In this document: positions 47,915-55,605 of the stretch, in pieces | Layout of the letters: each line of letters starts with the position of its first letter | Numbering within the stretch: the first letter of the stretch is position 1 | Source: Leisingera aquimarina DSM 24565 | Lineage (GTDB): Bacteria > Pseudomonadota > Alphaproteobacteria > Rhodobacterales > Rhodobacteraceae | Assembly (NCBI RefSeq): GCF_000473165.1 | Contig: NZ_KI421504.1 | Coordinates: 272,501 to 336,500, forward strand | DNA: 64,000 bases | Direction: 5' to 3' | The notes under the pieces: model-generated | The model's database searches: none | Told to the model about the DNA's origin: nothing | The model's input: only the letters and a program-made list of their open reading frames with translations | Program-made: the position numbers and the translations under genes

Positions 47915-48603
47915 CACCGCTCGTCCTGATCCCCGGCATGATGTGCGACGCGCGGCTGTTCACCCCGCAAGTCGCAGCCTTGTCCGGCCAGCGCTACCTG
48001 CATCTGGTCTCGCTGGCCCGCCACAGCAGCATTGAAGCCATGGCGCAGGCCATTCTGGAGACCGCGCCGCCGCGCTTTGCCCTGGCCGGTCTGTCAATGG
48101 GCGGCATCGTGGCAATGGAAGTCCTGCGCCTGGCACCCCAGAGGGTCGACCGGATCGCGTTGCTGGACACCAATCCGCTGGCCGAGCGGGAAGAGATCAA
48201 ACAGCGCCGCTTGCCGCAAATGCAGGCGGTGCGCAATGGCCGTCTGGCAGAGGTCATGCGTGACGAAATGAAGCCGAACTACCTGGCCCCCGGCCCCCAG
48301 CGGAAAGACGTGCTGGATCTCTGCATGGCGATGGCACTGGGGCTGGGGCCGCATGTGTTTCTGTCCCAGTCCCGCGCCCTGATGGACAGGCCGGAGCAAA
48401 CTGGAACCTTGGCCCAAGCCCGTCTGCCTGCGCTGGTGCTCTGCGGCCGCCAGGATGTACTGTGCCCGCTGGAACGGCATGAGCTGATGGCCGGGCTCAT
48501 TCCAGGCGCTCGCCTAGAAGTGATTGAAAACGCGGGACATCTGCCCACACTGGAACAACCTGAAGAAACCACAGCGGCGCTTGCCCGCTGGCTGGAGGCC
48601 TAA
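47911..48603 (+). CDS. Alpha/beta hydrolase
   Basis: 230 residues. The nucleophile elbow is GLSMGG, the acid is near LCGRQDVLCPLE, and the His is in ENAGHLPTLEQPEE. Ester or C-C bond hydrolysis is possible. It is translationally coupled on both sides: ATGA with the MetE-like gene, TAATG with the RraA-like gene. Confidence 0.9.
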   Translation: MTPLVLIPGMMCDARLFTPQVAALSGQRYLHLVSLARHSSIEAMAQAILETAPPRFALAGLSMGGIVAMEVLRLAPQRVDRIALLDTNPLAEREEIKQRRLPQMQAVRNGRLAEVMRDEMKPNYLAPGPQRKDVLDLCMAMALGLGPHVFLSQSRALMDRPEQTGTLAQARLPALVLCGRQDVLCPLERHELMAGLIPGARLEVIENAGHLPTLEQPEETTAALARWLEA

Positions 48604-49298
48604 TGGACAACTCTCTTCTGGACCTGCTGAAATCGGTCGACACCCCCACCGTCTGCAACGCAATCGAAGTTGCCCAGGGCAAGCGCGGGTTTGCAAATTT
48701 CACCCGTGGCACCATGCTATGCTCTGCGCCAGAAGAAGGCGCAATCGTGGGCTACGCCCGCACCGCCAAAATAGCGGCCGTCAATCCACCCGCTGAACCG
48801 CCAGAGATAATCCGAGAGCGGCGCATGGCCTACTACAAGCACATGTCCGAGGGTCCGCGCCCGGGCGTGGCGGTGGTGGAAGACCTCGACTACCCGGACT
48901 GCATCGGCGCCTACTGGGGAGAGATCAACACCACGGTCCACAAAGGGTTCGGTCTTTCCGGAGCGCTGACCAACGGCGTCATGCGCGATCTGGGAGACCT
49001 GCCGCATGGGTTCCCGGTCGTTGCCGGTTCGATCGGTCCCAGCCACGGTTTCGTTCATGTGCGTGAAATAGGTACTCCAGTCACTGTCTTCGGGATGGAA
49101 GTGCAGGACGGGAGCCTGATTCACGCCGACCGCCATGGCGCGCTCGTCATTCCGGCGGACGTCGTGCCGCTATTGGGACGTGCCATCCAGAAGCTCTTGG
49201 AGACGGAAAAACTGATCCTGGAACCAGCGCGCCGCGAAGGTTTCGGCTTTGCCAGTTTCGAGAAAGCCTGGGCAGCTTTCGAAAAGGCACGAACCTAA
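48603..49298 (+). CDS. RraA-like (HMG/CHA aldolase family) protein
   Basis: 231 residues. The family motifs are LTNGVMRDLGDL (metal/oxyanion site) and GSLIHADRHGALVIPADV. Related proteins are 4-hydroxy-4-methyl-2-oxoglutarate aldolases cleaving products to pyruvate; others are the RNase E regulator RraA. The operon context favours the aldolase or lyase role. It is the last gene of the rightward catabolic run. Confidence 0.85.
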   Translation: MDNSLLDLLKSVDTPTVCNAIEVAQGKRGFANFTRGTMLCSAPEEGAIVGYARTAKIAAVNPPAEPPEIIRERRMAYYKHMSEGPRPGVAVVEDLDYPDCIGAYWGEINTTVHKGFGLSGALTNGVMRDLGDLPHGFPVVAGSIGPSHGFVHVREIGTPVTVFGMEVQDGSLIHADRHGALVIPADVVPLLGRAIQKLLETEKLILEPARREGFGFASFEKAWAAFEKART

Positions 49299-49836
49299 AA
49301 TTGGGGCGGCAAGTGCGCCCCAGCGCCGCTGACTAGTGAGTTGCCTGTATAGGTCAAGCAGTAGCTTCAGGAATAGTGCTTTAGTGTACGGCGGCCTGTC
49401 TTCTATCCGAATGTTGTGGAACTTGCCGAGTAGCTGGCGAAGGTCCGGTTTTTCAGACAGCCGAGCATATGCACGCAGGTGCAGAGAATGGCTGCTTCCC
49501 GCCCGCAGTAGTCGCTGCGAAGAACAAATTTAGCTGCGGTTAAGTCCAGCACCCACACAGGAGCCGTTCGACGCTCGCGTCGTCAAGTTTGCACAGGCCT
49601 TGATAGCAGATGTCACTCTCGTCTCAGAGACTGATACACGAATCAGTCTAGCGGGCGGTAATAAAAACTGCACATTTGGCTTCTCTCGGTGAAGTTATAA
49701 CAGTAGGTGAAAGATAATAGAGACCCCGATGGCTACGCGGGAGAAAGTGCGTCCCCAGTGCGTCCCCAATACAATATGCAGCTCTTGCAACATCATCAAG
49801 TTTTGGAAAAACTTCAAACATTTCAATGATTTGAAG
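49299..49836. other. Intergenic stretch left of the island
   Basis: About 540 bp without a supported gene. A 7-bp hairpin GACTGAT...ATCAGTC lies at 49629-49648 and a short direct repeat TGCGTCCCCA at about 49748-49768. It forms the chromosomal flank of the island's left attachment site. Confidence 0.5.
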
Positions 49837-49850
49837 TGGTGCCCGGGGGC
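49837..49850 (+). other. Left attachment site (attL) of the tRNA-Phe island
   Basis: TGGTGCCCGGGGGC is identical to the last 14 bases of the tRNA-Phe gene (minus-strand 3' end including CCA) at 61518-61531 and has the same orientation, as expected for the direct repeats bounding an integrated element. The identity stops at both sides. Confidence 0.7.
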
Positions 49851-49893
49851 TGTTCTAAATCTGGTCTAGATCCGTGTGCAATCCGGTTCAGTT

Positions 49894-50889
49894 CCCGTTA
49901 CAGGCACCGCCGTGGCCATCTGCATCAGCAAAATAAGGGCTATCAGCCCCATGCGGTTGCGGTCAACAGGCACGATTTGGTCTACGGGATGTACTACGGC
50001 CCAGAGAAGCCTTCTACAGACCGGACCGTGGCCTCCGTGCTGTTGACTGGCCTACAAGGTCTTCAGAAGCTGCAGACTGCCTTGGGCCGCATGTGGGACT
50101 CACAGAGAGCCGCAATGCTGGCAGAGGGTCCCCCCCTATCTGGGAGCCGCTAAAAGCGCTGTATGACTCACACCTGGACGCTCTGCGGACATTCTGCTTG
50201 CCGCCTAAGCAGGGGGGGGGGCGAGTGCCACCCCATCCCGTAGGGATAGCGTATACAGCCCCGCCCCGAGATTGGGTTGTGGAGGTCGTCAACCTGCAGC
50301 AGGCACTGGCATCCCCAAATGCCCGGATGAGGCCTCTGGCCAACCTTGACGGCTTCCCGTGCTGCAGCGGGTGGAGAGTGCATGTTCCTGCAGCCCCGAC
50401 TAGGCCTCAAAAGCCAATGCACAGGGTCGCCATGCCACGGGCAGGGAGAAGGCCAGATTCCCCGCTGGTTGGCTGGCCTGGATGTCCAGGAGGCAGGGCC
50501 ACGGGAAAGGGCTGCACTCCTGCAGGGTCCCACGGCACTGGATCCGACGGCGGGAGTTGATGCTGCTAAGTCATCTTAGTATGGGGAAGGGCGGCCCCCA
50601 GGGCCGCACCTGACCCTCACATATGAGGTCAGTAACTGCTCCAGCCGAGGTTACAGCCGTGGTCACAAACGCCCAGACCCAAGAGAATGCACGGGAACGC
50701 CGCTACCGGCGCTTCTTCCAGGTCGTTGATGGCCTGGTTGAGGAGATTCAAGGCCATCAGTGGGAGGCAACCGGTAAGGCAAAGCGCCGAGTGCGGGGAG
50801 AGCAGCTTCTCAAGCTGCGGGCTTCCGTGGAAACCTTGATCCGTGACAGCGTGGCCGTGGTCTACCAGCGCAAGCGGAAGGGTGAAGCC
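49894..50889 (+). repeat. 996-bp inverted repeat, left copy (IR-A)
   Basis: Reverse complement of 59140-60135 (position x pairs with 110029 minus x). Equal length and identical translated frames indicate near-perfect identity. It contains a G10 tract (50212-50221), a GCGGCCC/GGGCCGC hairpin, and the first 89 codons of the polymerase-like gene. No other gene is recognised in it; the remaining open frames look like GC-driven noise. It ends 10 bp before the hsdR stop. Confidence 0.92.
50611..50631. promoter_or_regulatory. Palindrome overlapping the polymerase-like gene start (both copies)
   Basis: TGACCCTCA-CATA-TGAGGTCA is a dyad with 8-bp arms and one bulged base, spanning the putative ATG at 50623. 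The mirror copy is at 59398-59418. It could be an operator at the start of the gene. A conventional ribosome site is missing, so translation might start further in. Confidence 0.45.
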
Positions 50890-50940
50890 AGACAGTACTT
50901 CAGGTTTGAATCTCGTTGGCCATCCGCATCGCTCGATTAA
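50623..50940 (+). pseudogene. Truncated duplicate of the polymerase-like gene
   Basis: The first 89 codons equal those of the gene at 57868-59406. After the repeat boundary at 50889 the frame continues into the antisense of hsdR and stops after 105 residues. If transcribed it would produce RNA antisense to the hsdR 3' end. Confidence 0.85.
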
Positions 50941-53872
50941 AGAAGTGCCGTGTGGCTTGGTCTCGGGCAACCTTATCCGTCATCACCGCACTCCGCATTT
51001 CGTTGTCCTGCTGGAACATCCGCACCATCCCTTGGAAGAAGGCACGCTCGAACGCTCCATAGACGACATCAGCGGGGTTGTTTCGCATCATGTCCGTCAT
51101 CTCGTCATCCATGATGTCCCGATTGACCCGCTCGAACCGGAGAAAGTCCTCCCTTGAAAAATTGGTCCCATGCCGCTCGTTGAAAGAGTCGATTATCTCA
51201 GACAGTGACCGCTCTTCCTCTTCCGTGTACTGGTTCACTCCGAACTCGGTGATGGCCGTCAGCTTGATGGCATCCCCAGGTTGGAGGGATGCAGATCCCT
51301 CTTCCCCTTTCTGCACCCGAAATGCGGAGAGCTGCAGCATGTCCTCCGTGATCGAAATGTCTGCGGGGACTTCGCGTGACGGCAGCAGGCGTGATAGCCA
51401 CGAGACATAGGCAAACAGCTTTTCGAGCCAAGGGTCGCCCAAGGCTATGATCTGGGCTACGAACGAGTAGAAGCGCGTGTAGCTGCGAAGAAGCTGCCGG
51501 AATTCCTCCTGCTGCGCCTCGTCATCATCCATCTCGAAACGGCCCACGGCTTCCTTGACTAGGCCTTCGAGGCGGATCCGGTCCTGGCCGCTGAGATTGC
51601 CCTTGAAGAAGGCTTCGGCAAAACGCTCAACATCCTCGCGAATGATGTACGGCGAAGAAGAAATCCGGCATTCAAGATCGTAGATCTGATTGAGGTCAGT
51701 CCGTTCCTCCAGTTCCGTGGCCTCGAAGAAGGGGGCAAAGGCGTCACGGATCTCCTCCATCGTGTTCTGGAAATCGAGGACGAAAGTTCGCTCCTTTCCT
51801 GAGTAGGTCCGGTTCAGCCGGGCAAGGGTTTGCACCGCTTGCAGCCCTGCCAGCTTGCGGTCGACATACATCGCTACCAGTTTCGGCTGGTCAAACCCGG
51901 TCTGGTATTTCTCAGCAACGACCAGCACCTGATATTCGTCCGTGTCGAACCGCTGCGGCAATTCCGTCTCCGGGAAGCCATTTGCTGCGGCCTCGGTCCA
52001 GTCGTTGTCGTCTATGCGCAGGTCGCCCGAGAATGCCACCAGGGCCTTCAGGTCGGAGTATCCGTTCTTGTCGATGTAGGCTTTGATCTGCTGCCAGTAC
52101 CGGAAGGCGTGTTCACGGCTTTGCGTGACCACCATGGCCTTCGCTTGGCCGTCGAGTTCCTTCCACACATGCCGCCGGAAGTGTTCGACGATGATCTCCA
52201 CCTTCTGGGCTATGGTAGTCGCATGAAGGGAAGCATACCTCGCGACCGCCCGCTGTGCGTTTCTGCCCTTGAAGGCAGGATCATCTTCGATGGCCTTCTC
52301 TAGCTGGTAGTAGGCCGAATAGGTCATGTAGTTCTGGAGGACGTCCAAGATGAACCCTTCCTCGATAGCCTGACGCATCGAGTAGAGGTGGAACGGGTGC
52401 GGGTGACCGTCTTCGCCCATGCGGCCAAATCGCTCCAGCGTCACGTTCCGGGGTGTCGCCGTGAAGGCTAGGAAAGAGATGTTCTTCTGCGGGCCTCGCG
52501 CGGCTTGATGGGCAAGGATCATGTCCTCGATATCTTCGGACGAAGTCTTCTCCCGTGTCAGCGCATCACTCATGGCCTGCGCGGCCTTACCCGACTGCGA
52601 GGAATGCGCCTCATCGATGATTACCGCGAAATTCTTGGAGGACTGGCCTGAAATGGCTGCCAGATGTTCGGTCCCGAACTTCTGAATCGTGGTGATGATA
52701 ATCCGCTTGCCTTGCTCGATGGCCTGTTTCAGATCACGGGAGGTGCCATCGATCTTCTTCACCACGCCTTTGGTCTGGGCAAACCCGCTGATCGTGTTCT
52801 GGAGCTGGCGGTCCAGCACCAGACGGTCAGTGACAATGATCGCCGTATCGAACAAGGGCTGGTCGGCCTCGTCGTGCAGGTTGATGATCTGATGAGCGGT
52901 CCAGGCAATTGTGTTGGACTTGCCGGAACCTGCGCTGTGCTGGATCAGGTAGTTCTGCCCAGCGCCATTCACCCGTGCATCGGTCAGAACACGTCGTACA
53001 GCGTCCAACTGCTGGAACCGGGGGAAGATCAGCACCTCCTTGCCGCCAGACCGCTCCAGGTGAATGAACCGCCCAATGAGGTCCAGCAGCACCTCGCGGG
53101 AGAAGACAGCCTTTGCCCCCGGCAGATCCTTGTAGAGGTAGGCAACCCGGTTTTCCCCCGGCACATCCGCGTTGCCGGCCCCGCCGTTCCGGCCCCGGTT
53201 GAAGGGGAGGAAGCGTGTCTTGCCGTTCATGAGGCGGGTGGTCATCGATACGTTGTCCGGGTCCACGGCGAAATGAACGATAGCCCCGCGTTTGAACGTC
53301 AGAAGCGGCTCACCGGCGGGAGAGCGGTCCTTGCGGTACTGGGCTTCGGCGTGTTTGAAGGTCTGCCCGGTCAGCGGGTTCTTCACCTCCATCGTGGTCA
53401 CGGGGATGCCGTTCACGAAGGTCACGATGTCGATGGCATTGGCGTTCTTCGCGGAGTACCGCACCTGCCGCATCACCGACAGGATGTTGGCCTCGTAAAG
53501 CCGGGTCAGTTCGGGGTTTAGGTTCGAGGCAGGTTTGAAGTAGCAGAGCTGGAAGCGGATGTTCGGAACCAGCTTGATCCCCTGGCGCAGCACCTGGTGG
53601 GTGGGTTGCTCCTTCAGGGCCTTTTCCAGCCGTTTCAGAACCTCGGCTTCGGCCTGGGTGCTGTAGTGATCCTCCAGCGTTTGCCACGCTTCGGGCTGGG
53701 TGTCGCGCAGGAAGCGGAACAGCAACTCGCGGTCCAGCGCGTAACCCGCGTCGTAGTCGGTGGCCGGATCGCGTTCGAGGTAGCCCAGTTCCGAGGTCAG
53801 GCAGCCTACGATATGGGCCTCGAAGACCTTTTCCTGATGGACGACTTCCGTTCCAAATGTACTTTGCGCCAA
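50900..53872 (-). CDS. hsdR: Type I restriction enzyme R subunit
   Basis: 990 residues. The N-terminal PD-(D/E)xK nuclease has Asp in AIDIVTFVNGIP and ExK in TTMEVKNP. The helicase/translocase has Walker A HSAGSGKSNT, DEAH in VIIDEAHSSQSG, FTATP and QTLARLNRTY with the motif VI Arg. The C-terminal helical region contacts the methylase. It is last in the hsdM-hsdS-orf-hsdR operon. The full length suggests an active enzyme that cuts unmodified DNA at a distance from its site. Confidence 0.95.
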   Translation of the reverse strand: MAQSTFGTEVVHQEKVFEAHIVGCLTSELGYLERDPATDYDAGYALDRELLFRFLRDTQPEAWQTLEDHYSTQAEAEVLKRLEKALKEQPTHQVLRQGIKLVPNIRFQLCYFKPASNLNPELTRLYEANILSVMRQVRYSAKNANAIDIVTFVNGIPVTTMEVKNPLTGQTFKHAEAQYRKDRSPAGEPLLTFKRGAIVHFAVDPDNVSMTTRLMNGKTRFLPFNRGRNGGAGNADVPGENRVAYLYKDLPGAKAVFSREVLLDLIGRFIHLERSGGKEVLIFPRFQQLDAVRRVLTDARVNGAGQNYLIQHSAGSGKSNTIAWTAHQIINLHDEADQPLFDTAIIVTDRLVLDRQLQNTISGFAQTKGVVKKIDGTSRDLKQAIEQGKRIIITTIQKFGTEHLAAISGQSSKNFAVIIDEAHSSQSGKAAQAMSDALTREKTSSEDIEDMILAHQAARGPQKNISFLAFTATPRNVTLERFGRMGEDGHPHPFHLYSMRQAIEEGFILDVLQNYMTYSAYYQLEKAIEDDPAFKGRNAQRAVARYASLHATTIAQKVEIIVEHFRRHVWKELDGQAKAMVVTQSREHAFRYWQQIKAYIDKNGYSDLKALVAFSGDLRIDDNDWTEAAANGFPETELPQRFDTDEYQVLVVAEKYQTGFDQPKLVAMYVDRKLAGLQAVQTLARLNRTYSGKERTFVLDFQNTMEEIRDAFAPFFEATELEERTDLNQIYDLECRISSSPYIIREDVERFAEAFFKGNLSGQDRIRLEGLVKEAVGRFEMDDDEAQQEEFRQLLRSYTRFYSFVAQIIALGDPWLEKLFAYVSWLSRLLPSREVPADISITEDMLQLSAFRVQKGEEGSASLQPGDAIKLTAITEFGVNQYTEEEERSLSEIIDSFNERHGTNFSREDFLRFERVNRDIMDDEMTDMMRNNPADVVYGAFERAFFQGMVRMFQQDNEMRSAVMTDKVARDQATRHFFNRAMRMANEIQT

Positions 53873-53890
53873 TTTACCACCGTCCTGTTT

Positions 53891-54247
53891 CTACAAATGG
53901 GCGATAATTTTCTCTGCATACGACAGCAGAGCTTTTCGATCTTCGACCGTTATGCTCTCGAGCGGTTCCCAGCTTTCGACAACCTGTTCAATGAACGCAA
54001 TTTCACTGCCTGAAAGTACAGGGTGACGAAACGCTGCAGATTGAAGTTCGTGCAGAAAATCGATCAAGACTTCGTTCGAGTTAATAATGCGTTCAGGATG
54101 CTCGATCCAAAACTTTAGAGAGATATCCGCTTTGCCTGCGGCAAGACGAAGTTTTCGAAGAAGTAGCGTGAAATCATTATTTTCTGCAATCTCTTCTCGT
54201 TCTTTATCGATCTCTGCCTGAAGTTCCTTGGGTGTCTTGCGTGTCAC
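53891..54247 (-). CDS. Small helical protein in the hsd operon, unknown function
   Basis: 118 residues, rich in charged residues and mostly helical (MTRKTPKELQAEIDKEREEI, ESWEPLESITVEDRKALLSY). The ATG overlaps the hsdS stop (ATGA) and hsdR starts 18 bp after its stop, so it is a genuine operon member. No domain recognised. It could modulate restriction or assist complex assembly. AT content is higher than in its neighbours. Confidence 0.7.
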   Translation of the reverse strand: MTRKTPKELQAEIDKEREEIAENNDFTLLLRKLRLAAGKADISLKFWIEHPERIINSNEVLIDFLHELQSAAFRHPVLSGSEIAFIEQVVESWEPLESITVEDRKALLSYAEKIIAHL

Positions 54248-55605
54248 GCCTCCATCTCCTCCTGAATTTCGTCCAGCCGCCGGTCCATGATGCCGGATCC
54301 ACCTCGGGTCTGCACATCGATCTGCCCCGTAACAGCGGCGGTGATCAGCGCGGAGCGGTATTCCTTGAGGCGATTGATAGATGCGTTTGTCTTCTGGGAC
54401 AGCGCCTCCAAGGGCGAAACAAACTTATGAACTTTCTGAACGATGCTTTTCTGTTCCGCCAGTGGCGGCAAAGGGATTTTCACATTCAGAACGTCATCGT
54501 TTGACAAATTCGCTTGTTTCGTTCCTGACGGAAGAGCATAGAGCTGATCCAAATAAAAATTTGTCCTTAGCGCCAAAAGCAAGAAAGTGTTGGCTACGAG
54601 ATGGTTTGATCTTATGCGAGCAACACGTTGGTTCAGCAGTAATGGCTTCTCCGGACCTACCAGCACCGAGAAGCCGTAGTCTCTCTTTCCAAGAGTGCCT
54701 GTGAGCGACATAAGGATGTCACCTTCTAGAATTTCGAACTCACTGTAATCACTCAAATATCTCTCCGGCAAAAAAACTGCCTGCCGGTCCAACTGAAGAC
54801 TGTTTTCGTATAGATTTCCTATCCGTATCAGTTGAACACCCGTGTCAGTGAAATCATCCGAACTGAACGCGTATCCGCCGCGGATAGTAGCGACACGTTT
54901 CACAGGGGTCAGCGTCCATTCATCACGCTTGAGGCGTTTATCTGCTTGCACTTCAGCATGGGGGGCCGAACCGGGACCAGTTTTTCCTATGACAAGCATC
55001 TCGATGGTTGCAGAGACCTTTTCTGAAAGCACATGCAAAAACCGCTGCTTTTTCTCGATCAGCAGATCAATTCTTGCGGTCTCGCGGTCCAGAAAGTCGG
55101 CAATCTGGCGTTGGGTCGCGAGGTCGGGGAGAGGAAATGCTGCGTTCAGAAAGGTCTCAGTGCGGACTACTTTTCTCAGGCCCGTATAGAACGGTCTCAA
55201 TCCCTTTCGCTCATCAATCGAAAGATAGAAGTAAGTCACAAATCGAGGATCGACGAGTTCCGTGCATCTGACAACCGTGTAGGCACCCGTGACCATACCA
55301 TCCAAGTCAGACAGACCGACTGTGCGGGGCGTCTCGTCTATATCGAAGAGACAGAAGACAATGTCGCCCTTCTTGACCTCTTGATAAGTGTCGAAACTTT
55401 CTGGGAACTTGCCTTTACCGCTGTCGAGATCGCGGGGAATGATCCCCTTCAGTGTCAAAGACAGCAGGGCATATTCTGAGGACCGCGTTCCAACTTTCTT
55501 GGAAACGACACGGAATGCGTTCTTTGCACGTCCAAGTTTCCAAGCTGGCGAGACTTGTCCAAACCACGCTGCACGCAGGTCGGCATTCTGCGAACTAGTG
55601 GTCAC
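54244..55605 (-). CDS. hsdS: Type I restriction enzyme specificity subunit
   Basis: 453 residues with two target-recognition domains and conserved helical spacers: FPLPDLATQRQIADFLDRET followed by ARIDLLIEKKQRFLHVLSEK in the centre, and IPLPPLAEQKSIVQKVHKF near the C-terminus. The two TRDs (about 20-160 and 230-380) set a bipartite recognition sequence that cannot be read from the protein. It overlaps hsdM by 4 bp. Lower GC than the flanks, as usual for recombining specificity genes. Confidence 0.93.
   Translation of the reverse strand: MTTSSQNADLRAAWFGQVSPAWKLGRAKNAFRVVSKKVGTRSSEYALLSLTLKGIIPRDLDSGKGKFPESFDTYQEVKKGDIVFCLFDIDETPRTVGLSDLDGMVTGAYTVVRCTELVDPRFVTYFYLSIDERKGLRPFYTGLRKVVRTETFLNAAFPLPDLATQRQIADFLDRETARIDLLIEKKQRFLHVLSEKVSATIEMLVIGKTGPGSAPHAEVQADKRLKRDEWTLTPVKRVATIRGGYAFSSDDFTDTGVQLIRIGNLYENSLQLDRQAVFLPERYLSDYSEFEILEGDILMSLTGTLGKRDYGFSVLVGPEKPLLLNQRVARIRSNHLVANTFLLLALRTNFYLDQLYALPSGTKQANLSNDDVLNVKIPLPPLAEQKSIVQKVHKFVSPLEALSQKTNASINRLKEYRSALITAAVTGQIDVQTRGGSGIMDRRLDEIQEEMEA

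Noticed and set aside
50093-50560. 155-residue frame present in both inverted repeats as a possible conserved gene
   Set aside because: Its presence in both copies only reflects the repeat. It has a homopolymer G run, no ribosome site and no recognisable fold, so conservation cannot be judged.
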